A stretch of 64,000 nucleotides of DNA, taken from contig JAPPOB010000007.1 in NCBI GenBank assembly GCA_028818375.1, positions 38,480-102,479 of the forward strand, given 5' to 3'. A program made the translations under genes and the position numbers. The stretch comes from Anaerolineaceae bacterium. GTDB lineage: Bacteria; Chloroflexota; Anaerolineae; Aggregatilineales; Phototrophicaceae. The notes beneath the pieces are model-generated. The model did no database searches and was not told where the DNA came from. It saw nothing but the letters and a program-made list of their open reading frames with translations. Numbering within the stretch: position 1 is the first letter of the stretch; every line of letters starts with the position of its first letter. Positions 52,975 through 61,088 of this stretch are shown here, one piece after another.

Positions 52975-53838
52975 ATGGATCGCCGGATATTCCTGGGCTT
53001 CGCCGGCCCGAGCATCATCGTCATGCTCCTGCTGATGGTCCTGCCGCTGGCCATGGCCATCTGGCTGGGCATGCACTTCATGACTTTCGACAACGTGCTG
53101 GAGCCGCAGTGGGTCGGCCTGCGCAACTTCGTCGCCGCCCTCGGCGACGAGCGCTTCTGGCAGTCCTTCAACTTCACCGCGCTCTACATCGCCGTGGTGG
53201 TGCCGTCCTGGATCGTCATCGGCTTCATCGTGGCCCTCCTGCTGGATCAGGTGACGGGACTGGCGCGCGGCGTTTACCTCTCCATCTTTTTGCTGCCCTT
53301 CATCATCGTGCCCATCGTCGGCACCATCATGTTTCGCCAGTTGTTTGAACCCTCCGGCCTGCTGCGCTGGGTCTACCAGGAACTGCTCAACGAGCGTTTC
53401 CGCTACACCGAGCAAACCGTGAAGGCGCTCATCTTCCTCCACGGCATCTGGTACGTCACGCCCTTCACCCTCGTCGTCTACTTCGCCGGTCTGCAGACCC
53501 TGCCCCCGGATCTGATGGAGGCCTCCGGCATCGACGGCGCCAGTCGCCTGCAGAAGATTCGTCACATCGTCATCCCGCACGTGCGCTCGCTAACGCTCTT
53601 CATCCTGCTCTTCAGTATCATGGATTCCTACCGCGTCTTTGACAGCGTCTTCGTCCTGACCGGCCTCAATCCCCTCTACAAGGCCAACACCATCATGACC
53701 TATACCTACCAGACGGCGACCCAGTTTGAACGCCTGGGCAAGGCCAACGCCATGGCCGTGCTCACCGTCATCGGCATCATGGTCGTGCTCATTCCCAATC
53801 TCTACCTTTCCTGGAAAGAACAGATCGCGGAGCGTTAG
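52975..53838 (+). CDS. Sugar-type ABC transporter permease, MalF-like, cassette 1
   Basis: 287 aa, six TM helices beginning PSIIVMLLLMVLPLAMAIWL. EAA loop DLMEASGIDGASRLQKIRHI near residue 180. N-terminus and overall sequence parallel the permease at 58349 (GPSI.VMLLLMV.PL, PQWVGLRNF/PEWVGLENY), confirming cassette duplication. Four bases separate it from the next permease. Confidence 0.93.
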   Translation: MDRRIFLGFAGPSIIVMLLLMVLPLAMAIWLGMHFMTFDNVLEPQWVGLRNFVAALGDERFWQSFNFTALYIAVVVPSWIVIGFIVALLLDQVTGLARGVYLSIFLLPFIIVPIVGTIMFRQLFEPSGLLRWVYQELLNERFRYTEQTVKALIFLHGIWYVTPFTLVVYFAGLQTLPPDLMEASGIDGASRLQKIRHIVIPHVRSLTLFILLFSIMDSYRVFDSVFVLTGLNPLYKANTIMTYTYQTATQFERLGKANAMAVLTVIGIMVVLIPNLYLSWKEQIAER

Positions 53839-53841
53839 GCG

Positions 53842-54846
53842 ATGGACCCCGTAACCAGCCGTCCCGGACGCGTACTGATCCATGTGTTTCTGCTGGCCTT
53901 CGCCATCTACAGCGTGGTGCCTTTCCTGTGGACGGCCCTGCAGTCCATCAAGAAACTGCGGGACGCCAGTTCGCGCACGCCCAAATTCCTGTTCTCGCCC
54001 ACGCTCGAGAATTATGAGGATCTCTGGTTGCGCTCCACGCCGGAGAACCCGGAAGCCCTGGCTTTTTTCCTGTTGCTGGCCCTGTCGCTGCTGGTCTGCC
54101 TGCTGATCTTCGCGCAGCACATCCCCCTGCGCCGGAACCTAGTCTATGGCATCGCCCTGTCCGGCCTTGTCGGGCTGCTGTGGCTGATCCCGCAGGTGCT
54201 GGATATGGCCCGCTTCTACGACTTTTTCATCAACACCCTCATCGTCACCGTCGGCACCATCGTGGTGTCGATCAGCTTCGGTTGCCTGGCGGGCTATGCC
54301 CTCGCCCGTTACGCCGGCCTGCTGGGTGTGGTCGTGCTGATCGCGGCGCTGGCCTTCCGCGCCCTGCCGCGCCTGGCCTACGTCCTGCCCTATTACTGGA
54401 TCGGCAGCGCGCTCAATCTCATCGACTCCCACATCCTCGTCATCATCACCCTGGTCGCCGTCAACCAGCCCTTCACCATCTGGATGCTGCGCAGCTTCTT
54501 TATGGAGATTCCGAAGGACCTGGAGGAATCGGCGATGGTCGACGGCGCCGGCCGTCTCGTCGCCTTTGCGCGCGTCATCATCCCGGTCATGTGGCCGGGA
54601 ATCGTCGCCACCGCGCTCTTCACCCTGCTGCTGGCCTACAACGAGTTCCTGCTGGTGCGCATCCTGACCCAGACCAACTGGACCTTGCCGGTGGCCATCT
54701 CGCGCTTCACCGGCGGCGAAGATCCCCGCCACCTGACGCTGGCGGCCGCGGCGGCAGTATCGTCCACCATTCCCATCATCATCGTCATCCTCTTTTTCCA
54801 GAAGCAACTGGTCAAGGGACTGGCAGCCGGCGCTGTGAAGGGTTAG
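53842..54846 (+). CDS. Sugar-type ABC transporter permease, MalG-like with extra TM hairpin, cassette 1
   Basis: 334 aa, about 50 longer than the family norm. TM1 (IHVFLLAFAIYSVVPFLWTAL) is followed by the usual ENYEDLW, but before the next conserved element FYDFFINTLIVTVGT there is an extra pair of hydrophobic segments (LAFFLLLALSLLVCLLIFA; LVYGIALSGLVGLLWLI). The core then continues normally with the EAA loop DLEESAMVDGAGRLVAFARV near 228. The extra hairpin is shared, and enlarged, in the MalG-like partner of cassette 2. Confidence 0.92.
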   Translation: MDPVTSRPGRVLIHVFLLAFAIYSVVPFLWTALQSIKKLRDASSRTPKFLFSPTLENYEDLWLRSTPENPEALAFFLLLALSLLVCLLIFAQHIPLRRNLVYGIALSGLVGLLWLIPQVLDMARFYDFFINTLIVTVGTIVVSISFGCLAGYALARYAGLLGVVVLIAALAFRALPRLAYVLPYYWIGSALNLIDSHILVIITLVAVNQPFTIWMLRSFFMEIPKDLEESAMVDGAGRLVAFARVIIPVMWPGIVATALFTLLLAYNEFLLVRILTQTNWTLPVAISRFTGGEDPRHLTLAAAAAVSSTIPIIIVILFFQKQLVKGLAAGAVKG

Positions 54847-54853
54847 GGAATAC

Positions 54854-55852
54854 ATGGAAGATCGTCTGGCGCAGGCCAAACAGATGGTGTGGGACTTCGC
54901 GCAAGCCCGCGAACAGGGTCCCGCCGCGCGTCGCGATCTGGCCCGCTTCCTCGGGCCGGACCTGGAGTGGCACGGCATCCAGCCCCTGCGTTTGCTGGCA
55001 GGCCGCGACGCCTTTCTCGAACGCTTTCTGCAGCCCCTCTACTGCGCCTTCCCGGACTGGCAGCGCCGACCCTGCCTCTTCCTCGGCGGCCATTTCGAGG
55101 GCGAGGTCTGGGTCGCCGCCATGGGCGACGCCATCGGCAGCTTCGTCAACGAATGGCGCCTGACGCCGGACCTCGTCATCGCGCCGACGGGCTTCAGCCT
55201 GCGCACGCGCTACGGCGAGTTCTGCCGCGTGGAGGCCGGACGCATCGTCGAAATTCGTTACCTGATGGACCTGCCCGCCCTGCTGCTGCAGGCCGGCATC
55301 GATCTCATTCCGCCTGGCGCCGCCCACGAAGTCTGGCCGCCCGGCCCGGCCACCGGCGACGGTCTCGACCATGCCGGTCGCGATCCCGCCGAGTCGGCCA
55401 GGACCCTGGCGCTGGTCGAGGCGATGATCTTCGGCGGCCTCAACAAGTACGACGGCCAGGACCCCGACAGCCAGGACCTGGTGGAATACTGGCATCCGCA
55501 GATGACCTGGCACGGGCCGCGCGGCACGGGCTCCTCGCTGGATCTCGACGAATTCCGTCACCTCGCCCAGGCGCCCTTCCTGCGCATGACGCCCGACCGC
55601 AAAGGCGTCGGCCATCGCGCGCGCATCGCGGAGGGCCATTTCGCCGCCTCCACCGGCTGGCCCGCCTCGGTCGGCACCATGACCGGCGACTTCCTCGACT
55701 GGCCCGCCAGCGGCCGCGAAATGCGCCTCAACGTCATGGACTTCTGGCGCCGCGAGGGCGACATGCTACGCGAGGACTGGGTACTCATCGACATGATCGA
55801 CGCCGCCGCCCAGGCCGGCGTCGACGTCTGGCGGAAGGCCGGCCTGCGATGA
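54854..55852 (+). CDS. SnoaL-like (NTF2-fold) protein 2, two tandem domains
   Basis: 332 aa. Domain 1 covers about 1-150 (LAGRDAFLERFLQPLYCAFPD, RYGEFCRVEAGRIVEIRYLM). A linker with W161-P-P-G-P..GDGL and DPAESARTLALVEAM is shared with proteins 3 and 5. Domain 2 begins near 185 and holds the signature W219-H-G-P-R-G-T-G, then RLNVMDFWRREGDMLREDWV and LIDMIDAAAQAG. No signal peptide: cytoplasmic. Sits 7 bp after the permease, so it belongs to the cassette 1 operon. Possible activities of this fold include cyclase, isomerase, dehydratase and epoxide-hydrolase chemistry; none can be chosen from sequence. Confidence 0.82.
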   Translation: MEDRLAQAKQMVWDFAQAREQGPAARRDLARFLGPDLEWHGIQPLRLLAGRDAFLERFLQPLYCAFPDWQRRPCLFLGGHFEGEVWVAAMGDAIGSFVNEWRLTPDLVIAPTGFSLRTRYGEFCRVEAGRIVEIRYLMDLPALLLQAGIDLIPPGAAHEVWPPGPATGDGLDHAGRDPAESARTLALVEAMIFGGLNKYDGQDPDSQDLVEYWHPQMTWHGPRGTGSSLDLDEFRHLAQAPFLRMTPDRKGVGHRARIAEGHFAASTGWPASVGTMTGDFLDWPASGREMRLNVMDFWRREGDMLREDWVLIDMIDAAAQAGVDVWRKAGLR

Positions 55853-55968
55853 AATCCATGGAAAAAACTGCGCGCCTCACCACCCCTTTTCGCAAAATGG
55901 CGACCGTTCCCCTGCGGACGCGCCTGTTGTATCGTTTCATTTACCGTTGTGACAGAGAGGACTCTCAC

Positions 55969-57258
55969 ATGAAGAAGTTCGTTCTACTGCTCGCCGCACT
56001 GGGGCTGGCCCTGACCGGCCTCCCCGCCATGGCAGACATGCACGGCTGTGACGTCGCCGCGCCGGCGGAGCCGGTGCAGGTCAATTTCATCGGCTGGACC
56101 TTCCCAATTCTTGATTTCTACGCCAGCGAAATCGAAAGCTGCAACCAGGTCGAGAATCTGGACGTCAACGCCCAGGTGTTGCAGAGCGCCGACGCGCAGA
56201 ATGAAATGCGTCTGGCGGCGTCCAGCACCGGCGCCTCGCCCTACGACATCGTCCACGGCAGCAACGCCTTCATCGGCGAACTGGCCGCCCTGGGCTGGCT
56301 GATGCCGCTCAATGACCTGATCGACGAATACAGCGAGGCCTACGACCTCGGCGACATGTCGGACGCCATGTATGCCGCGGCCACCCTGAACGGCAATATC
56401 TACGGCATCCCGATCATCGTCAACACGTCGATCTTCATGTACAACGGTGATCTGCTGGAGGCCGCCGGCGTCGAGCCGCCGCAGACCTATGACGACGTCA
56501 TCGGCATCTGCAACTCGATGGCCCTTGAGGGCGCCGGCGCGGACATGGGCTTCGGCCTCGTCGTTTCCGCCGGCTGGGCCTGGCGCGTCGAGTACGTCAA
56601 CCTTTACGGTACCTGGGGCGGACATCTGCTGGACGAGAACCTGATGCCCGCCTTCAACAGCGAGACCGGCATAGCCGCGCTGGACAAGCTGCTGGAAATC
56701 GTGGATGCCTGCCTCGGCGAGGAAGGTGTCCTGCTCTCCACCGATGACGTGCAGGCCGGCCTCGCCAACGGCAGCATCGCCATGGCGCACATCTGGGCCA
56801 GCCGCGCCGCCATGATGGACGACGAGGAACTCTCCGACGTGGTCGGTGTGATCGAGTTCGCCCCGGCGCTGCACGCCACGGCGGATACGCCCAACCGCGG
56901 CGGCATCCCCTGGGCGGATTTCCTCGCCATCCCCGCCACCAGCGAGATCGACAAGGACCTCCTCTTCCAGATCATCATGGAAGCGGCTGACCTCGACTCG
57001 CAACTGGGCGCGGCGGAGTTCGGTCTGGTGCCGCGTAACGGCGCCTCGGCCAACGCGCCCCGTTATTCCGAAGCCTCCCTGACGACCATCGCCGAGGGCG
57101 GACCCGCCATCGATCATCCGGCCCAGCAGATCGCCAACTCCGCCCTGGGGCAATTCCTGCCCATGGCCGCCACCGGCGAAATGACCTCCGCGGAGGCCCT
57201 GCAGGCCGCGGCCGATCTCTACGTTGAAGAAGCTACGGCCCAGGGTTACATCGGGTAA
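55969..57258 (+). CDS. Extracellular solute-binding protein (family 1), cassette 2
   Basis: 429 aa from ATG 55969 with AGAGAGG upstream; a longer open frame running back into the preceding gene is spurious. Signal peptide MKKFVLLLAALGLALTGLPAMA without lipobox. Paralogue of the 51593 product (VNFIGWTFPILDFYASE, SPYDIVHGSNAF, GWLMPLNDLIDEYSEAYDL, NIYGIPIIVNTSIFMYNGD). A 116-bp leader separates it from SnoaL gene 2 and includes TTTTCGCAAAA, so cassette 2 may have its own promoter. Confidence 0.93.
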   Translation: MKKFVLLLAALGLALTGLPAMADMHGCDVAAPAEPVQVNFIGWTFPILDFYASEIESCNQVENLDVNAQVLQSADAQNEMRLAASSTGASPYDIVHGSNAFIGELAALGWLMPLNDLIDEYSEAYDLGDMSDAMYAAATLNGNIYGIPIIVNTSIFMYNGDLLEAAGVEPPQTYDDVIGICNSMALEGAGADMGFGLVVSAGWAWRVEYVNLYGTWGGHLLDENLMPAFNSETGIAALDKLLEIVDACLGEEGVLLSTDDVQAGLANGSIAMAHIWASRAAMMDDEELSDVVGVIEFAPALHATADTPNRGGIPWADFLAIPATSEIDKDLLFQIIMEAADLDSQLGAAEFGLVPRNGASANAPRYSEASLTTIAEGGPAIDHPAQQIANSALGQFLPMAATGEMTSAEALQAAADLYVEEATAQGYIG

Positions 57259-57274
57259 GCTTCTTCGCACACCG

Positions 57275-57306
57275 CTGACGGGCGGGCACGCCAGCCCGCC
57301 TGTCAG
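57275..57306 (+). other. Stem-loop after binding-protein gene 2
   Basis: CTGACGGGCGGGC (57275-57287), loop ACGCCA, GCCCGCCTGTCAG (57294-57306), 13-bp stem with one mismatch and no T tract. Matches in position the hairpins after the other two binding-protein genes. Confidence 0.6.
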
Positions 57307-57332
57307 TCACACGAACAGGGGCGGAAAAGCGC

Positions 57333-58310
57333 TTGCCCGCAGACGAAAACCAGGCCGCAAAAGAGACCGTCCGGTCCCTGTGGCAGGCCCTGCTACAAGA
57401 GGGGGAGGTCGCAGCGGCGCTGGACTCATACGCCGCGCCGGACCTGCGCCTGCAAGCCTTTCACCCCGTCAACGAAGTGCAGGGCGCCGACGCCCTTGCG
57501 CGCGACTTCGTTGCGCCCCTGCGTCAGGCCTTCCCCGACCTGCAGCGCCGCCCCTACATCAGCATCGCCGGGCGGCACCGGGGCTCGACCTGGGTCGCCA
57601 CCACCGGCGATTTCATCGGCAGTTTTGTGAAAGGGTGGCTCGGCATCCCGGCCTGTGGACACAGCGTCCACATGCGCTTCGGCGAATTTTGCCGTGTGGC
57701 GAAGGGCCGCGTCTGTGAGATCATGCTGCTGCTCGATCTGGTCAGTCTGTTGCGCCAGTGCGGCCGCCAGGCCCTGCCGCCGGAAAGCGGCGACACGCGC
57801 TGGATCCCCGGGCCGCGCGCCGGCGACGGCCTGCGCCAGTCCAGCTCCGACCCCGCCGACTCCGCGCGCAGCCTCGAGCTGGTGCTGGCCATGATCGACG
57901 CGCTCAACGACTACGACGGAAACAACCTGGTCAGCATGGGCATGACGCGCTTCTGGGCGGAGGACATGCGCTGGTACGGCCCGGCCGGCATCGGCTCGAC
58001 CGTGGCGCTGGCCGGCTTTGAAGAGCACCACCAGGTCCCCTTTCTGCGCGCCTTTCCGGACCGCGTTGGCGGCACGGAAGACACCGTCTGGATCGCCGAG
58101 GGTCCCTACGTGGCCTGCGCCGGTTTCCCGGTGCTGCACATGCGCCACCTGGGTCCGTATCTGGGCCATCCGGCCACCTGCCGTCCCGTCACCATGCGCG
58201 GCATCGACTGGTGGCGGCGTGACGGCGACCGCCTGGCCGAGAACTGGGTTTTCGTTGACCTGCCGCACTTCTTCGACCAACTTGACGTGGACCTGCGTCA
58301 GCGGCAATGA
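57333..58310 (+). CDS. SnoaL-like (NTF2-fold) protein 3, two tandem domains
   Basis: 325 aa from a TTG start. Domain 1 (about 8-145): HPVNEVQGADALARDFVAPL, RQAFPDLQRRPYI, then GDFIGSFVKGWLGIPACG and RFGEFCRVAKGRVCEIMLLL. Linker WIPGPRAGDGL with DPADSARSLELVLAMI. Domain 2 (about 180-325): signature W214-Y-G-P-A-G-I-G, HHQVPFLRAFPDRVGG, WWRRDGDRLAENWVFVDLPH. Its first domain is closest to that of protein 5 (HPVND.TG.DAIRREF). Encoded between the binding protein and the permeases of cassette 2, which is an odd place unless its function is tied to the transported compound. Confidence 0.83.
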   Translation: MPADENQAAKETVRSLWQALLQEGEVAAALDSYAAPDLRLQAFHPVNEVQGADALARDFVAPLRQAFPDLQRRPYISIAGRHRGSTWVATTGDFIGSFVKGWLGIPACGHSVHMRFGEFCRVAKGRVCEIMLLLDLVSLLRQCGRQALPPESGDTRWIPGPRAGDGLRQSSSDPADSARSLELVLAMIDALNDYDGNNLVSMGMTRFWAEDMRWYGPAGIGSTVALAGFEEHHQVPFLRAFPDRVGGTEDTVWIAEGPYVACAGFPVLHMRHLGPYLGHPATCRPVTMRGIDWWRRDGDRLAENWVFVDLPHFFDQLDVDLRQRQ

Positions 58311-58348
58311 ACAATCAGGAAAGGGACTATTGAGAGAAAGGAGGAACG

Positions 58349-59215
58349 ATGAGCCGCAAACACTTTTCCTTCTTCGTCGGCCCCAGCATCGTCATCATGC
58401 TGCTGCTGATGGTCGCGCCCCTGCTGGCGGCGGTCTGGCTGGGTTTCCAGCTCATCACCTTCCGCAACGTGACCAGCCCGGAATGGGTCGGGCTGGAAAA
58501 CTACCTTTTTATGCTGGGCGACCCGGGCTTCTGGAACGCCCTGCGCTTCACCCTGATTTACATCGTGGTGACCGTGCCGCTGCAAATGATCATCGGCCTG
58601 GGGGTGGCGCTGCTGCTGGACCAGGTGAGCACCTTCCGCGGCCTGTACATCGCCGCCACCCTGCTGCCCTTCATCGTCACGCCCATCGTCGGCACCCTGG
58701 TCTTCCGCCAGACCTTTGACCGCTACGGCATTTACCCCTTCATTCTTGAGCAGGTTTTCGGTCTCGACATAAACTTTTTCACGACCGACAACATCACCTG
58801 GCTGGTCATTTTCCACGCCATCTGGTACGTGACGCCCTTCGCCATCATCACGCTCTTCGCCGGCCTGCAGACCGTGCCGCAGGAGCCGCTGGAAGCCGCG
58901 AAGGTCGACGGGGCCGGCTGGCTGATGCGCCTGCGACACGTTGTGCTGCCGCATCTGCGCAGCCTCTTCCTTTTCATCGCGCTCATCTCGGTCATGGACG
59001 CCTACCGGGTCTTCGACAGCATCTTCGTGCTCACCAAGCAGAACCCGATCTACAGTCATATCGAGACCCTGATGTACTACAACTATCTGGTGGCCGTCGA
59101 ATTCCAGCGTCTCGGCCGCGCCAACGCCATGAGCGTGCTGACCGTGCTGGGAATCTTCATCATCCTCATCCCCTTCCTCATCATTTCCTACCGTGAGCAG
59201 GTGGAGGAACGCTGA
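58349..59215 (+). CDS. Sugar-type ABC transporter permease, MalF-like, cassette 2
   Basis: 288 aa with a strong AAGGAGG ribosome site. TM1 PSIVIMLLLMVAPLLAAVWL; EAA loop PLEAAKVDGAGWLMRLRHV near residue 182. Close parallel of the 52975 product. Its TGA and the next ATG overlap in TGATG (59213-59217). Confidence 0.93.
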   Translation: MSRKHFSFFVGPSIVIMLLLMVAPLLAAVWLGFQLITFRNVTSPEWVGLENYLFMLGDPGFWNALRFTLIYIVVTVPLQMIIGLGVALLLDQVSTFRGLYIAATLLPFIVTPIVGTLVFRQTFDRYGIYPFILEQVFGLDINFFTTDNITWLVIFHAIWYVTPFAIITLFAGLQTVPQEPLEAAKVDGAGWLMRLRHVVLPHLRSLFLFIALISVMDAYRVFDSIFVLTKQNPIYSHIETLMYYNYLVAVEFQRLGRANAMSVLTVLGIFIILIPFLIISYREQVEER

Positions 59216-60432
59216 TGCAACGCACCAACAGCGCCTGGGCCCGCGGCGCCATCCATCTTGTGCTCATTCTGTGGGTCATCTACAGCGTCGGCCCCTTCAT
59301 CTGGGCCATCATCGGTTCCACCCAACGCACGCGCGACGCCATCGCGCGCGAACCGCGTTTCGTGCCGCAGTTCATCCTCGACAGCCCCCTCGCCATCGTG
59401 CTGCTGATCGCCCTGCTGGTCCTCGGCGCCGTGTTCTGGATTCGCCGCAGCGCCAAAGTCGACGAGGAGACCGGCGTCGTGCCCAAACCCCTCGCCTGGC
59501 GCTGGCCGATTCTCGCCATCGTGGTGCTGGCGGGGGTTTTCCTGCTGGCCCATGGCGGTATCAACGATCGCAACATCTTCAGCGGCTCCATGAACAACTA
59601 CCAGGAGCTGTGGCTGAGCGAAGACCCGGCCGGCCTGACCGGCATCGCCTTCGGTCTGGTCGCCCTGCTGATCATCCTGATCGCCGTCGGCGTCTACGCC
59701 CGCAACCTGGAAAAGTGGCGCACGCAGATCTACTTCGCGATCGCGGCCATCGTCGTGGGCGTCATCCTGTGGTTGCCCTCAATCGTGCAGTTCGCGGAGT
59801 TCTACGACTACTTCCTCAACAGCGTGGTGGTCACCGTGGGCACGGTGCTAATCTCGATCAGCATCGGCTGCCTGGCGGGCTACGGCCTGGCGCGCTACTC
59901 GGGCATCGCCGGCGTCGTCATCCTCTTCGCCGCGCTGGCCTTCCGCGCCCTGCCGCGCATGGCCTTCATCCTGCCCTACTACTACTTCGCCCAACTCTCC
60001 GGCCTCTACGACACCTTCCCGCTGCTGATCGTCACCTTCGTCGCCATCAACCAGCCCTTCACCATCTGGATGCTGCGCAGCTTCTTCATGGAGATTCCGC
60101 GCGAACTGGAGGAGGCGGCCATGATCGACGGCTGCAACCGCCTCACCGGCTTCGTGCGCGTCATTGTGCCCATCGTCTGGCCGGGCATCATCACCACCGC
60201 GCTTTTCACCCTGCTGCTGGCCTATAACGAGTTCCTGCTGGCGCGCCTGCTGACGGCCACCAACTCCACCCTGCCGGTCGGCATCTCGCGCTACACCAGC
60301 GGCGAGGACGCGCGGCTGATCCCGCTCTCGAACGCCAGCGCGGTTTCCATCACGCTGCCGATCGTCTTCATCATCATTTTCTTCCAGCGCTATCTCATCA
60401 AGGGCCTCGCCGGTGGCGCGGTCAAGGGTTGA
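59215..60432 (+). CDS. Sugar-type ABC transporter permease, MalG-like with two extra TM hairpins, cassette 2
   Basis: 405 aa, over 100 longer than ordinary MalG-type permeases. After TM1 (VLILWVIYSVGPFIWAIIG) and REPRFVPQF there is a first extra hairpin (LAIVLLIALLVLGAVFWI; WPILAIVVLAGVFLLAHGG). Then comes the conserved NNYQELW and a second hairpin (IAFGLVALLIILIAVGVYA; IYFAIAAIVVGVILWLPSI) before the conserved FYDYFLNSVVVTVGT. Core helices and EAA loop ELEEAAMIDGCNRLTGFVRV follow normally. That predicts about ten TM helices. The second hairpin matches the one in the 53842 permease. Confidence 0.92.
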   Translation: MQRTNSAWARGAIHLVLILWVIYSVGPFIWAIIGSTQRTRDAIAREPRFVPQFILDSPLAIVLLIALLVLGAVFWIRRSAKVDEETGVVPKPLAWRWPILAIVVLAGVFLLAHGGINDRNIFSGSMNNYQELWLSEDPAGLTGIAFGLVALLIILIAVGVYARNLEKWRTQIYFAIAAIVVGVILWLPSIVQFAEFYDYFLNSVVVTVGTVLISISIGCLAGYGLARYSGIAGVVILFAALAFRALPRMAFILPYYYFAQLSGLYDTFPLLIVTFVAINQPFTIWMLRSFFMEIPRELEEAAMIDGCNRLTGFVRVIVPIVWPGIITTALFTLLLAYNEFLLARLLTATNSTLPVGISRYTSGEDARLIPLSNASAVSITLPIVFIIIFFQRYLIKGLAGGAVKG

Positions 60433-60441
60433 TCAATGACT

Positions 60442-60503
60442 CCCTCACCCCAAACCCTTTCCCGTTCTGCCGCGGGGCGGCGGGAAAAGGGCCGGGGTGA
60501 GGG
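60442..60503. repeat. GGGGTGAGGG-family inverted repeat
   Basis: CCCTCACCCC (60442-60451) pairs with GGGGTGAGGG (60494-60503), and inside it CCCTTTCCCG (60455-60464) pairs with CGGGAAAAGGG (60481-60491). The long hairpin lies between the permease and SnoaL gene 4 and may lower downstream expression. The same family occurs at 44137-44175. Confidence 0.75.
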
Positions 60504-60578
60504 CAAAAGACCGCTACCTGCTCTTCCAGGGGGCGGCCGTTGTTTTCGCATGCTGCACGCAGCGAAGGAGAATACGCC

Positions 60579-61088
60579 ATGGGCGAACAGGAGCGCCGCA
60601 ACCACCAGCTGGTCGAGGACATGTACGCCGCCATGAACGAGAACCGAACCGGCGTCATGGGAGATTACTGGTTCGACGACATGGTCTGGTACGGCCCGGC
60701 CGGCATCGGCGCCAAACGCGGCATCGATGAGTTCGACCTCGACTACCGCAGGGAATTCATCCACTCCTTCCCCGACAAGGTCGGTGCGGACGTCATCCGC
60801 CTCGCCCAGGGCGACTGGGTCGCCGGTACCGGCTACCAGACCGCCACCTTCGCCCGCGACTGGCTGGGCATCCCCGCCACAGGCCAGCAGATTAAAATGC
60901 GCTACATGGACTTCTGGCGCGTGGAGGAACGCGAGGGCGTGCGCAAGCTGGTCGAAAATCACGTGCTGATCGACATCCCTGGCGTGCTGGAGCAGGCCGG
61001 CTACGACGTCAACAAGGTGCTGCGCTTCGTCGGCTCGCAGCCGCCCGAATTCTTCGAGGAACAGGATAAAGAGAAGGCGGGTGACTGA
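60579..61088 (+). CDS. SnoaL-like (NTF2-fold) protein 4, single domain
   Basis: 169 aa from ATG 60579 with AAGGAG upstream. A single domain equivalent to the C-terminal domains of proteins 2, 3 and 5: W37-Y-G-P-A-G-I-G, EFIHSFPDKVGADVIRLAQG, RDWLGIPATGQQIKMRYMDF, and the end LVENHVLIDIPGVLEQAGYD. Its A/TG stop-start junction with gene 5 (both at 61088) implies coupled translation, so it may work with that two-domain protein. Confidence 0.84.
   Translation: MGEQERRNHQLVEDMYAAMNENRTGVMGDYWFDDMVWYGPAGIGAKRGIDEFDLDYRREFIHSFPDKVGADVIRLAQGDWVAGTGYQTATFARDWLGIPATGQQIKMRYMDFWRVEEREGVRKLVENHVLIDIPGVLEQAGYDVNKVLRFVGSQPPEFFEEQDKEKAGD

Noticed and set aside
55890-55915. TTTTCGCAAAA in the leader of the second binding-protein gene as a second LacI operator
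   Set aside because: The centre and half-sites do not match the CGAAAnCGnTTTCG operator at 49405; similarity is limited to A/T runs.
54889-55968. A long in-frame N-terminal extension of the second binding protein, overlapping SnoaL gene 2
   Set aside because: The extension is low-complexity Arg/Ala/Pro sequence in another frame of a real gene. A ribosome site and signal peptide place the true start at 55969.
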